Positions 40,212 to 51,238 of a stretch of 64,000 nt of DNA are shown here, one piece after another. The position numbers and the translations under genes are program-made. The notes below the pieces were generated by a model that made no database searches, was not told where the DNA came from, and saw only the letters and a list, made by a program, of their open reading frames with translations. Each line of letters begins with the position of its first letter. The stretch's first letter is position 1. Source of the DNA: Nitzschia sp. pyKryTriq1 (lineage: Eukaryota; Bacillariophyta; Bacillariophyceae; Bacillariales; Bacillariaceae); NCBI GenBank assembly GCA_956465555.1, contig OY101118.1:434001-498000 (forward strand), given 5' to 3'.

Positions 40212-41229
40212 CTAGTCCTCTTTGTTAGTCAGGAATTGAACAGAACCTCGAGTGGCATCCGTGGGACTCTCTTTTAGTTGCTCGCTAACTTCCAGATCAC
40301 AGGTTATGGTGACAGATAAACTTCCATCTGCACCATACTCTTCTCCACTTGTTACACCACCAGCCTTGGCCACAGAGTCATAAATCGAACCTACATTCTC
40401 CGACATCACCGACGCCCGGAAAGTAGCCTTCGGAATCAACACGTCGACTGGAGCCTCCCGGAGAACCTGTCTCGCAGCAGCCCCATAAGCTCGTATCAGA
40501 CCTCCAGCTCCTAGTTTAATCCCACCTGTCAGTGATTCCGGTTGAGAAAAGAGGATACAGGAAATCAACAACAAGTTATCCTCACGTATCAACGTACCAA
40601 AATATCTCACAACCACACAGACCACGTCTGACAATTCTTCGCCTTTGATTGCGCCTACTCGTATGTAGTAGGAGAACACCTCAAGTGTGAGTTTACCATA
40701 TCTAGTTTCAAATGAAGTCCTTTTCACCGGTGTTTGCCCAGCTCATTCGGACCACCAGTCCACCAATGCGCATTCTACTCATACCTAAGATTGGAAGTCC
40801 AGCAGTACCGGTAGGCTCGCCATCATCCGAACATCGTTCCGAGACCGGGTTGACGCCACATTGGAATCCATAACACCAGTGCCTTCCCTTAGGATGTTCC
40901 GCTTTCACTTCTTCAATGTAAGCTAATGCTTCGTTCCAATTCTCGGCGTGCTTCGCATAACCGAGGAAGCGACTTTTCTTCACTTCCAGCTCCGACATGT
41001 GCGATCCTGGCGCCAAAGTGCGGGTGACATCTGTGCTCGAAAAGACGGTCGTCGTAGTCGTCGTCCTTGTCGTAGGAGAATGTTGCAGCAGATTTTGGAG
41101 TATCGAGACAGCTTTCCAGTGGCGATAAGTAGGTTTGAATGCGACTGTTTTCATAATTATCATGAGTTTGATGCCAACAGCAAGCCACAACTGGTGACGA
41201 CTTTTCATGTTTCGGTACAGGACTCCCAA
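40212..41229 (-). CDS. YigZ/IMPACT (UPF0029) family protein, probably plastid
   Basis: Three exons, 41229-40785, 40654-40598 and 40525-40212, with introns of 130 and 72 bases. The product has 271 residues, or 264 if the second ATG at 41208 is used. The junctions give PILGAIKGEELSDVV and VVVRYFGGIKLGAGGLIRAYG (split as VVVRYFGGIKLG and AGGLIRAYG). The UPF0029 signatures HWCYGF and DDGEPTGTAGLPIL are complete. The second half is the DUF1949-like ferredoxin-fold domain (FRASVMSENVGSIYDSVA). The family is linked to translation control (IMPACT) or ribosome-associated functions in bacteria (YigZ). The N-terminus has a hydrophobic segment and VAFKPTY, which may be a bipartite plastid signal. Confidence 0.9.
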
Positions 41230-41769
41230 TCAAAAACCGTACCCAGAAAGGAGAAAGATCTGTACATAGATGTATGCTTGATTGTCAGAATGCACGCCGG
41301 AGGCCACAGTCTTTTGTTGTCGGTACATAAATGTATGAATGCCATCGTCATCGTCGAGACTCGTCCTCTCACTCTGCCAAAAAAGAGGATCCGCGCATCG
41401 TCCTCACAGATGTTTTTTTGATTTTTGAATCGTGTTATTCAGTCGACTCCTCGATCGATGCATGCATGAACCATGAGCCTTGCATACGTACCGGTACGTG
41501 TACCGTACGAGCTCTCTGCTCTCTAGCGCGAGCACGCGCGTCCGCTGCATCGACCCACTCGATCGATCGCTCCGACCTGGAAGGCTCCGAGACGTGTTGG
41601 TATTCACGGTCTTCTAGCTTGGACTTCAAACGACAATAGTCCTTTTCTGATGTTAACTACAAAAGAACACAGTTCCATGTTCTAGTAAGAACACTGAGGC
41701 TTTGTCCACCCAACTCGCATTGTAAAATATCGCCACTAATGGGCACGAATGAATGGTCTACCGGACTTT
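41230..41769. other. Intergenic region with GTACCGGTACG word
   Basis: 540 bases. A palindromic cluster TACGTACCGGTACGTGTACCGTACGAG (two overlapping parts of under 20 bases) stands at about 41484-41510, and ATCGATCGCTCC-like words are near 41561. No gene seen. Confidence 0.5.
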
Positions 41770-42969
41770 TTAAATGCTTTCCTCCACGGCACTTTGAACA
41801 GCTTCTTCAACCGTCGGGTGGCTGAATTTGAAGCCACTCTCCAGCAGCTTCTTAGGTTCAGCTCTGGTTCCACCCAACAAAACTTCTTCTCCCATCTCTC
41901 CGAACAACAATGATACGGCAAAACCGGGGAGCGGAAGAATAGTTGGTCGCTTGAGAACTTTCCCCATGGCGGCAGTGAACTCGGCGTTGGTGCAACCAGA
42001 AGGGGCACACATATTCACTGGTCCACTCAACTTTGGAGTCTCCAAGATATGAACAATCGCTCGAGCCATATCACGACAGGAAATATACGGGAAGTATTGC
42101 TGTCCCGATCCCACAATGCCGCCACCTCCGAGAAAGAAGATCGGATAAAGTTTGGCCATGGCGCCACCCTTGGTAGAAAGTACTACACCATTTCTCATGT
42201 TTACGACGCGATTGCCACTCTTCTTGGCAGGCTCAGTGGCACCCTCCCATTGACGCGAGACCTCGGCAAGGAATCCTTCACTGTTGGAAATGTCGGTTGA
42301 TTCATCGGCCGCCGCAGCACCCTCGCCGATAAATTTTGGTCCATATGCTCCCACTCCACTAGCCACAAGGAAATCCACCTTTTTGTTGCAGCTCGCAATG
42401 GCATTGGCCAAGGCAGTTGTTGTGACTGTGCGGGAATCCAAGATTTCCTGTTTCTTCTCATCCGTCCAAGGTCGAATGCCCAGTGGGGCCAATGGACCGG
42501 ACAATCCGGTGCTAATATTCTCTCCGCTCAGGTGGATTAAAGCATCCATTTCGCTCAACACACGAGGATCGATAACTTCGCTCGGTTTTGTCGCCTTGGG
42601 ATTCCAAACAAGAGTTGTGACAGGCGCCTCGCCCAATGACTTGGTTTCTGCCGGGTTGCCTCGAGTAAGTTTCACCAATCGGATAGGTTTTCCTTGAATG
42701 GTACCTTTGTTGCTCAGTTCATCTTGTAAAGCGGTTCCAATCAAACCACTTGCACCAGTCACACCAACAGTGAAATATTTCGATGATTCGCCCCCAGTCA
42801 TGCTCGAGAAAGTCCTAGAAAGATCGTCGAAAAAGGATGCAGATAGCTTGGAAGTACGAGATGCTGGTCTGCCCAATCGCGGCCCGGTCTGCAATGCTGC
42901 GGTACGAAGAACCACAAGAAAAGCCATTGCGAATAGGATATGCATATTAATTTCGAATGCAAATGCCAA
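41770..42969 (-). CDS. SDR39U1/YfcH-type epimerase, plastid-targeted (GC1/SulA-like)
   Basis: Single-exon protein of 399 residues (391 from the second Met). The N-terminus MHILFAMAFLVVLRTAALQT followed by a Ser/Arg-rich stretch is a likely bipartite plastid signal. The Rossmann NAD(P) motif is GVTGASGLIGTAL. Further SDR39U1 features are LIHLSGENIS, ILDSRTVTTTALANAI, the active-site region ASGVGAYG, NMRNGVVLS and the C-terminal DUF1731 piece (LPGFAVSLLFGEMGEEVLLGG, given as LPGFAVSLLFGEM and GEEVLLGG). Plant homologues (GIANT CHLOROPLAST 1) affect plastid division, although the chemistry is unknown. The gene is divergent from the DUF6824 gene. Confidence 0.92.
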   Translation of the reverse strand: MAFAFEINMHILFAMAFLVVLRTAALQTGPRLGRPASRTSKLSASFFDDLSRTFSSMTGGESSKYFTVGVTGASGLIGTALQDELSNKGTIQGKPIRLVKLTRGNPAETKSLGEAPVTTLVWNPKATKPSEVIDPRVLSEMDALIHLSGENISTGLSGPLAPLGIRPWTDEKKQEILDSRTVTTTALANAIASCNKKVDFLVASGVGAYGPKFIGEGAAAADESTDISNSEGFLAEVSRQWEGATEPAKKSGNRVVNMRNGVVLSTKGGAMAKLYPIFFLGGGGIVGSGQQYFPYISCRDMARAIVHILETPKLSGPVNMCAPSGCTNAEFTAAMGKVLKRPTILPLPGFAVSLLFGEMGEEVLLGGTRAEPKKLLESGFKFSHPTVEEAVQSAVEESI

Positions 42970-43780
42970 ACTCCAACAGGTGCCCTGATGAAAAGCGGAG
43001 GAAGAATCATCTTATTACCATCGTCATCCCGTCAGCAACGGGTAGAGAGCGGACCCCATCGGTCCTATGTAGTATGTAGTGTACCGGTACGTTGTAACAT
43101 AGCATGGCATCTCCCCCACCAACAGGTCATCAGGTATGACGTAAGTTATTCGAATGCGAAGAATCAAGTTAATTTAATCCTCCCGCCAGCATAGATTTCT
43201 CGCCTGCGCGTGTCTATCGTTCGTACGTACTGTACGTATCTCGCCCAGAAGTGCCCTTTGCGAATTTCCGTAGTAGAATTTATAAGGATGATGATCGAAA
43301 GGCGAAATCTTATTAGAAATTAATGTTCGGATCCCGGCGAAGTCCCATCGTTCGAAACCATCAATATTCCCACATACAACACGACAGTTCAGTGTCCCAT
43401 CATCAGTACGCTTTTATATTAAAAAAACTGGATAGCAACCTGCCTTGCTTGCGAAAATAACTTAGAGCTCGTTGCGCGAAAACAACTTAGAGCTCTTTTA
43501 AAGCAGCGGCTGAGTGACAGGGCTTATATTATTTTGTAAAAGCCCCTTTTATGGTATAACGGCCTTGCAGTTGACATGCGCTTGCATGTATCAATGATCA
43601 TGCTGCACATACAGCAGTAATACGTATAAACTGAACCAAGAAGGAAAGCCTGGCGAGCGATTATTGTCCACCCACGCACGGAAAGCAGGACCGTAAAAAA
43701 GAATAGCAGCACCTACATTGAAAAGAATCTTCAAAGCTGAAGTACGAAAGCAGGTTTGTGTATTTTAGTACAGATATTCG
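42970..43780. other. Divergent intergenic region with a tandem 25-base repeat
   Basis: 811 bases. It contains a GTGTACCGGTACG word at about 43080 and the short tandem repeat listed separately at 43451-43495. No gene recognised. Confidence 0.55.
43451..43495. repeat. Tandem pair of a 20-base word, period 25
   Basis: GCGAAAATAACTTAGAGCTC at 43451-43470 and GCGAAAACAACTTAGAGCTC at 43476-43495 differ at one base. They lie about 290 bases upstream of the DUF6824 gene's start and could be a paired factor-binding site. Confidence 0.8.
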
Positions 43781-45276
43781 ATGGAGCACGACGCCAACTG
43801 CAGAGAAGGTCAAAGCAGATCTGTCAAAAGCAACAACACGAAGAAAGACGACGACGGCGTTAGTGCTTGTAGTGGTGGTTCTACCAGCAGTACCAGCATC
43901 CTCAACTACAACAACAACAGCAAGAGCTTTCCTCCTCCCGCCGTCGCCACACGAGGACATCTCATAGCACACCAGCAGCAAGACGAACAACAGGGAAGAG
44001 AGGAGCACCGTCATGAACCACCGCCACAATCAACAACGATGCTAGCAAAGAAGACAGCAGACTCCTCGATTGCTGCATCACGACGCGGCCGCATGCCTCA
44101 AGAAGAAAAGAGGAAGCGCCCGAGAAAACCTGCTTCCTCTTGTAAAGAGGAGCAGTCTGGTGGTGGTGGTGGTGGTGGTGGTGGTGATGAGCCCCCCACC
44201 GAGAACTCCTTCCTTCCCGAAGATTTTAAACCCTCTCTTGATGATATAATGTGTGGACGGGGGAAAGGATCCTGGCAACACGAGGGCAACCAACGCTTCT
44301 TGGAGGTTATACGAGCCAATATCTGGCGATACGACGAGCAGAAGAACCGATCGGAGAAAGTGTTAATAGTTACATCGATCGTTGTGGCTCTCCGCGAGGC
44401 TGGGTCTCGTTTCATAAAATTCGACAGTGAATCAAAGCGATGGTATGATATTGGCGATGCAAATGCCAGTAGAAAGTGCGGGCATGCTGTTCGTGATGTG
44501 CTGACAATTGAAAAGGCGGCGGGGGTTCAGAATCAAAAGTCAAGAAGAGTTAACAAGAAAATGTCAGGGCAGCAGTTACTCACGAGTAAAAGCAACAAGT
44601 CTTCTTCCGATGAAGAGCAGCAGGGCTCATACTACCGACGAGATGCATTCGAATCTGGTGAGACCCTTTCAATCATCGAGCCACCCACCAACGCAGAGGA
44701 TGATTTCTTCTTGCCCTTCGTATCGTGGGCCGGTGCTGGATTCCTGACCGCATCAAGAAGCAAAAAGAAGGTGATGGCTAAGGACGACATTCCCCTGAAG
44801 TCCTACAGCAACACCAACTCCCGCCCGCCTTACTCGAAAATTTTTACGGTAAGAGAAGGCGTATACTAGAACAAGAAGAAAGAGCAAATCACTATAGACA
44901 GCCCGCCTCATCTCACGCAGGAGAAAAGGACAACCAGCAGAGTTCAAGAATCATCCAACCGCATCCTTTTGCAACAGGATTTTTACCACCACGTGGTACT
45001 CGTCGTGGAACCACCATATCTACTGCTGGTGCAACCACCGTTCTTGTTCTTGCTCCGGGCGCCAACCAGGACAACAAGGAGCAACCACCGGTACCCCATG
45101 ATCCGCATTTGGATTTACTAGCGTCTGCCTTGGACGATCATAGTGAGGACCACGACCTACTAGTTCCAACAGCCCAGCAGAAAGCGCTTTTGCTGCCGAA
45201 GCAGAAGACGAAGAAGAAAGAAACAATGCATCTTCTGAAACAAGCGACGAGCAACGGAAACGAACCAGTATCCTAA
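43781..45276 (+). CDS. DUF6824-type protein with GRGKG motif
   Basis: Two exons, 43781-44848 and 44902-45276, with a short 53-base intron. The product has 480 residues. Without splicing the frame ends at 44869, but the donor GTAAGAG and acceptor ATAGACAG keep phase and add 124 residues of plausible hydrophilic sequence. Residues about 148-235 hold the domain often expanded in diatoms: DDIMCGRGKGSWQHEGN, then RFLEVIRANIWRYDEQKNRS, and RFIKFDSESKRWYDIGD followed by ASRKCGHAVRDVL. The flanks are low complexity, including a GGT-coded poly-Gly run and basic KRKRPRKPASS. This composition fits a nuclear regulatory protein, but the domain has no proven function that I know. Confidence 0.85.
44157..44187. 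repeat. GGT trinucleotide repeat coding for poly-Gly
   Basis: A run of GGTGGT units encodes nine consecutive glycines between the basic stretch and the GRGKG domain of the DUF6824 gene. Confidence 0.8.
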
Positions 45277-45404
45277 GTCATGACAGCAATATATTACCCC
45301 CAGATTGGATGTAATGAACATCATGGACCTCACCAAAAGTAGTCTTGCTGAACAAATCTTGACTATAGTACTAGCACATAGAGAAACAATAATATATCGT
45401 CTTA

Positions 45405-47507
45405 CTAGTCAAAGAGGTGCTCGTCCAGTGGGTTGTCAAAGAGATCATGTCGAGCCGTCGCCAATAGCACCGGCCTTCGATTGTCAAAGAGGGTCAGCTT
45501 TAGCATGTAGATAAACAGCAAGATGCAGGTGACAACGGCAAACACCAGCGTCTCGTTTACGAACTTGAGTTTGGCCATGACGACAATGATTGTCATGATA
45601 CCAAGAAATATTGCCAGCATGGCCAACGGTGGCAAACCCGGCATAGGCACGTCGTCACCATAGCTATAACTCCTTCGTTTTTGAGATGCTTTGAGTCTCT
45701 TGGCGACGATCAAAAGCATCATTGACGTAACGAAGGTGCACATGATACTTAGAAGAATCATGTCGGCGCCGGACCACCGGTCTGTCCGAAAGACATCCAA
45801 GCTGCGGCACTCCTCGTCGCACCAAACCCCGTACTTGTACACCCGTTCACACATGTTCCAATCATTTGCGTCGTAGTTGTTTTCGTAAAGGGATCTTTTT
45901 TGCAACTCTACTGATTCCCAGAATTCCTTTTCAAAGGCCTATGATTATTGGATAACAGGGAGGAGCAAGAAACATGAAAGTTAGTAAAACAGCAGCAGCA
46001 GTAGTAGCAGCAGCAGCACATTTTTCCTCCTGTCTTTTGTTGTTCCAGATCCAAGCGCACCTCTAGTTGTCCTTCCACAGGAGTGGGGTTTCGAGCCTCC
46101 GGTTCTACCCGGACCAACGATTGCGACGCTGAATGCAATGACGACGTTTCCAACATATATTCATCCAACCGCCGGTTTCGGTAGACATCATCGTTGGCTG
46201 ACAAGTACCCATCATCCGTAAAGTAGTCGTCATAGTAGTACTGTTTCTTGTTGTTGTTGTTGTTGTTGGCATTATCATCGCCGTCTGCCTCTTCCGCTTC
46301 TTCTTCGTCCTCTTCATCGTCCTGCGTCCGCGCACCACCATGTTGGCTAATATAGTCATCATCGTACCACGTTCCAGCTAGCTTGTTGAAAGTCTCTGCG
46401 ATTGCTTCCGGCTGGCAAGTTTGACAGGTGTAAAAGGGAGGTCGGAAGGAGACTTCACTGGAGATGAAACTGCCTTTGACTTCATATCCCTTGCTGGAAT
46501 GGCGGCGATTCGGATAACCGTCATCGTATGGGGAGGAACATTTGTTATCCGTGTAAAAGTGCAGCGCCAATCGGGTGGACGTGAACGTTTCACGTTCCAT
46601 GCAACCTATCTTTGCGTACAAAGGTTCATTCATATTGGACGTCTCTTGAACCTTGACACACTGTTTTCCAAGAACAGGAAGGCAGGGTGAGTACGGTACT
46701 GGGGTGCTATTGTCCACATCATGATGATCCATTATACGAGTGTGTACGTACGTTCAAATAGCCCACATCCGAAGGAAGTTCAAAGTCTTGCCCATACACT
46801 AGGGCTTGGTAGTTAAAGTAGGCTCGCATGTAGTGAGCAATGGAAACCACAAAGGTTCCAATCTCCGCAAAGTGGCACTGGTAGCTCGTTTCCGTCTGGA
46901 AAAATTGAAATTTGATCATGTGACCATTGTTGCTGCGTCATTAGTTCAGAAGAGAAAAGAAAGAATCGCTGTTAGTCTAGTCTCCAACTACTCACTCACT
47001 CATTCCTTCATCCATGTATTCATTCACTATGATAGGATAGGATATTCCAGCAACTTACTAGTTGATGCAGGAAACGGGCATCATGCTGACGCCGTCAAAT
47101 CCAACATTGGAATTCCAGTGAAAGAGATCATCATCGGCCACATTCGCGTTCTCGGACGCCCAGTCGTCCACGTACTCTCCGTAGCCGTTCTTGTTGTTGT
47201 CGCCTGTGGCATTCGAAGACGCGTACGCGTACACATTTGCATTTCCATCGTCGCCGTTGTTATTTTTGCCATCATCTCCATAATTCGCGTTATTGTAATT
47301 GTAATTGTTGTTGCTGTTGTCATCGTCAGTCACGTAGTAATCATCATTTGCTCGAACAACACTAGTTTGTGAGCACGCTGACATCAACAACCCGAATAAG
47401 AACAACCTCCATGTCGGTCTAGTACGCGAAGTATTGGTTCTTGCTCTTGCTCGTCGAACCTGCATTGTCATTATTTTGGATGTTTCACTAATAGAGTAAT
47501 CCGCCAC
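45405..47507 (-). CDS. Unrecognised membrane protein with Cys-containing ectodomain, four exons
   Basis: I rebuild one gene from four exons: 47507-47059, 46932-46748, 46698-46061 and 45938-45405, a total of 601 residues in frame. Junctions read SCINYNNGHMIKF, GYLNVLPYSPCLP and EGQLEAFEKEFWE. The second intron (49 bases) has a weaker donor and is the least sure. The N-terminus has a signal peptide (WRLFLFGLLMSACSQTSVVRA) and then Asn/Asp-rich sequence. The middle has spaced cysteines (CHFAEIGTF, KQCVKVQE, KIGCMERETF, YTCQTCQPEA) and a very acidic loop. The end has three hydrophobic helices (MILLSIMCTFVTSMMLLIV, LAMLAIFLGIMTIIVVMA, LVFAVVTCILLFIYML). It is probably a secretory-pathway or surface membrane protein. 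I do not recognise the family. Confidence 0.78.
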
Positions 47508-48433
47508 CCTATGTTCGCAATAGTCTTAAGAGAGGAATGATAGAGGAAGATAGATGTCACTTCTTCACAACAACACAGATGATGATCATTATCATCACAA
47601 CGACCACTTTCCATCGTCGTCCGGCGACCGGCGAAAGCTAAACGCAACCAATATTCTGGTTGCTCTGCAAGACCGAAGGGATCCGTTCGGCAACGACCGG
47701 CGCGCATGGCAATCGGTTGGTTGTCCGTTGCCATGGAATATCCAGAGCACGTTAAAAAATCGTGGGATACATACGGGACGCACGTGCCTACCGCATTGCA
47801 TATGAAATCGGTTATTCCAAATGTATATTTTAATGCTAGAAATTTAGAACAGCCCTCCGATCATCGGAACTCGCGCCTTTGCTGCTTTGAACGTTAGTAC
47901 TGCGTCCGTCACGGACAGGAAACGCTAAAAGCATCGTCAACTTTTGGGAAGCAGAAAACGAACTCTCTAGTAGTAGCCTACTAACGGTATGTGCTGCTCA
48001 TTAAAGTCTTCCAAAGAAAAAAATCTTCTTAGTCTGGTTAGACTACCGGTACAGTTCACCATCCAGAAAAGGGCAAGAGGGCTTAACACAGTTTCTACTA
48101 GATAACTTCATTATGAGAAGTAGCAAGATGAAACGACATGAATCTCGTCTTTTTCTTCCTTCTTCGAGGAGTGGTGGATAGGAGGAGTGCTGTAGCTCTA
48201 TCTACTCGTAGAGATAGATCATACTCCTCTGTAGAGACGTCTCGACTGACTTGTAATATAAGTACTGTAGAGTGGGCTGGGGATAATGGGAAGAATGTGA
48301 CGAAATACCATATCTCGTCGAGAATAAAAATTGCGCATCCTATTGGTTACAGTCCCACAAGCTGAAGTGTTGCTGGGTTCAGCAGTGCAGTTACCGGTGG
48401 TGATCTCTACCAGTATTAGTAGTCTAGATACTA
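47508..48433. other. Intergenic, nothing recognised
   Basis: 926 bases. Short inverted words (CTCTATCTACTCGTAGAGATAG, shown as CTCTATCTAC and GTAGAGATAG) lie at about 48196-48217, and an ACTACCGGTACAG word is near 48043. Several open frames are short and unconvincing. Confidence 0.5.
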
Positions 48434-49894
48434 CTAGTCTCCTTCGTTTTGCTTGTTATTCTTGCTGCTGATAGCAAGTCCATCGTCCATCACAACCGAT
48501 GCTGCTCCTTCTCCCATATTCGAAAGCAAAACAGTCCCCCATCCTGGCCACCACAGAGTTCCGATGGCTCCACCTGCGGCGGAACAAATGAGACCAAAGG
48601 TACGCGAAACAAATAACTGCGTCGATTTGCGCAACAACGAAGTCAAAATAGCCGCATCCAATACCACCACTTTTTCTTCTGACGATGATGGTGATGAGAC
48701 AGCCTGTTGCTGTTGTTGTCGCTTTCGACGGACATAGACATAATATCCGTAACACAAAATCACTTGATGGACGCTATAGTCCGCCATGAATGCAATCAAG
48801 TTTCCCCAAAACGTAGTATAGAACATTTCTTTCACAATCACAGTATTATCCGAAGCCTTGTTCTCTGCAACTTGGCTACTTGTACTCATGAGTTTCTTGG
48901 CAGCAAAAAAGGGATCCATCGTTAATTTGTCCAAAACCACATTGTCATATCGTAAAGACGCCAACTTTTCATAGGATCTCATCAAAATGGTAATCGTATG
49001 ATACTTGGCAAATGCGGTAAAGAGTCGACTTGGGAACAATTTCCATCGCTTTTCCCACTCCTCCTATCCAACGTAAAAAAATTTAGGTATAGGGTAAGAA
49101 ATCGCTTCATAGACGAACACCAATCTCGTTTCTCGACTTTGGCGCTCTGTTTGTACAAGTTGACTTCACACAATCTACCGCCCAAAAGGATGGTAGATGC
49201 AAAACTTCAGGTTTCAGCGATGGTAGAAACTACCGGCATCATTGCGCTCACAAAATAATAATTCAAACAAAGATAGCACAATAGGAATGAATCATCCATC
49301 ATCCCACTGGCATCCAATCAATTCAATTCAATTCAATTCGATTCGATTCAATTATACACGACACACCTTTTCCCATTCTTGGGCCTGCTCGTCAGCTTCT
49401 GGCTGCGAAATCTTTCCTTCCTGGACGGATTGATTGCGCTTCATCTCCCCCTCAAGCTGGTCGGACATGAAATTCGCCATGATTAAAGTTCCCTGCTGGA
49501 TCATCACTCGCAGTGTCTAAAAAGGAAACGAAACGAAATGAAATAGCACAACATAAGCGTGAGAGATTCCAGTATGTACGAAACAATGCGTCTTCCGTAG
49601 GAGTAGTTTCCCCCGACTTACGCTCATGATAAAGGCACGTGGTTTCAAATGATCAAAGAACCCTTTGCGGTGCTTGCAAAGCGGATCGTTTCCCGCCCAT
49701 AGGTGTTCCCGAGTCAACACTGGTGATTCCATCGACAATGACGTCGCCAAGATCATCTGGTTCGTCGTGGTCTTCACGATCGAGCCGCCATCATCCTTTT
49801 GCTGCTTTCGGACGGAATCCGCCAGCAATCCATAGCTATTCAGCCGATGAATGCAACTCATCCTGACTTGTGATGTTCCAGAGAGGGCAGCCAC
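48434..49894 (-). CDS. Unrecognised protein with two hydrophobic regions, three exons
   Basis: Three exons, 49894-49622, 49516-49367 and 49063-48434, make a 350-residue protein with no frame problem. The junctions are AFIMSTLRVMIQQG and QEWEKEEWEKRWK. An alternative acceptor three bases on would drop one Glu. The first 90 residues are soluble and the middle is Glu/Lys-rich and helical. Two strongly hydrophobic regions follow: FYTTFWGNLIAFMADYSVHQ running into VILCYGYYVYV, and FGLICSAAGGAIGTLWW leading to WGTVLLSNMG. Gly/Trp patterns in the second suggest a membrane hairpin. I do not recognise the family, and no catalytic motif is visible. The 5' end stands 568 bases from the plastid bS21 gene, in divergent orientation. 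Confidence 0.75.
49316..49352. repeat. ATTCA/ATTCG pentanucleotide repeat in an intron
   Basis: About six tandem units of ATTCA and ATTCG. They lie in the second intron of the 48434-49894 gene, close to its donor. Confidence 0.8.
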
Positions 49895-50462
49895 GGTTCT
49901 CGTCCCACAGTCAGTACAAGATCAATGAGATGCCAACAAACCACCACAGGGAAACCACAATGCTGTGCTGTTGGGCGTCACCCAGTGTCACCAGTCAGTC
50001 ACCATGGTCATCGCTTCACATTATTTCACATGATGCATCTCGCTCCGCTGCGTCGTCGCGAGGGACGGCGACGGATCACGTACAGACTGTATGTAACCCA
50101 TAACCCAATAATAGTTTGGGTCGCATCAGTCAATAAATCGTATCGATAAGCGAATCGCAGCCTATCCACGTGGAATTCTCTCCATTCATTTTGCAGAAAA
50201 AGGGAGAAAATCGAATTCCACATTCCGTTCAAGTACGTGGTTCTTTGCGGGAAAAACCGCGGCGCTCTGCCGATGATGATGGGAGCCGCTCACCGCTCAT
50301 CGCGATGGCCCTTCTTCATGCGTTCGTCGTTCGTAGTAGCTACGGTACACAGCAACAACTCGAGGAAAGACGAGAAGAACGGACCCATCACCACCACCAC
50401 GTTGTGTCTTGGTTGCTGTGTTGCTCTCCGGTACTACCATTTGGAAACACATCAATTTGACC
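49895..50462. other. Divergent promoter region before plastid bS21
   Basis: 568 bases between head-to-head starts. GGAATTCTCTCCATTCATTTTGC and its partial inverse GAAAATCGAATTCCACATTCC (each quoted in part: GGAATTCTCTCC, CGAATTCCACATTCC) surround about 50170-50230. No gene seen. Confidence 0.5.
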
Positions 50463-50955
50463 ATGGCGAAATACAGCGTTTTATTGTCCCTTCTGGTAGC
50501 AGCCCTCGTGGCCTTGAGCTCGAGCGCCTTTGCTCCCACTCCTGCCTTCGGTAAGTTCAAACGGAACGATCGATTTTCGATCGAAAACAACTGGTTCTGA
50601 GTTGAAAACCGAGCGTGTCACCATGCATGGGTGGAATTCATATCTCTCACGTTTCATTCGATTATCCCTGCTTGTTTTCTTCCTCGTGAAATAATAATGA
50701 TGACGATAATTAGGAGTTCGCCCTTCCACTGAATTGGCCGTCAAGATCAAGATCAATGTGGGAGATGGTGAGCCCATTGAGAGCGCCATTCGTCGTTTCA
50801 AGCGTGAGGTCAACAAGTCTGGGCACTTGATGGAACTTCGTCACAAGCGTCACTTTGAAAACTCTCAAGAACGCAAGATCCGAAAGGTCAAGGAGGCCCG
50901 CATGCGAATCAAGTTTGAACGTATGAACCGACGCCGAATGGCCAACCGAACCTAA
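50463..50955 (+). CDS. Plastid-targeted ribosomal protein bS21
   Basis: Two exons, 50463-50550 and 50714-50955, with a 163-base intron. The product has 109 residues, with junction TPAFGVRPSTELAV. Exon 1 codes the signal peptide MAKYSVLLSLLVAALVALS followed by SSAFAPTPAFG, a textbook diatom plastid motif. Exon 2 is a complete bS21: VKIKINVGDGEPIESAIRRF, REVNKSGHLMELRHKRHFE and a Lys/Arg-rich C-terminus (RKIRKVKEARMRIKFERMNR). bS21 binds the small subunit near the mRNA 5' region during initiation. As in the light-harvesting gene, the intron separates targeting peptide from mature protein. It is convergent with the PPR gene. Confidence 0.93.
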
Positions 50956-51238
50956 ACAAGCAAGGCAGCGACAGCACATATCATCCTCTGGCAAGCCGAC
51001 GCAAAAGGCGGAGAACGATAATATGACTTGAAGATAATAGTGTGAGGTTAAAACTAAAAATTAATGTGAAACAAGTGTCTTTGTGGGTTTGGAAGCGAGT
51101 GGTCGTTTTCGGGGTGAATGTTTGTTTCAAAGTGGTTGTTGCAGAGGTAATTGAAGGTTATGATATGTTCTGGAAAAGGCTAGAACAGTTTCTATGGCCC
51201 CCATTGATCTATTTTATCTCTCGTAGACAATCCTAGAT

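Noticed and set aside
45908-46060. A Cys/Tyr-rich stretch (CCCCYYCCCC) as a metal-binding motif
   Set aside because: It falls within a GT-AG intron. Splicing around it gives a continuous, better-behaved protein.
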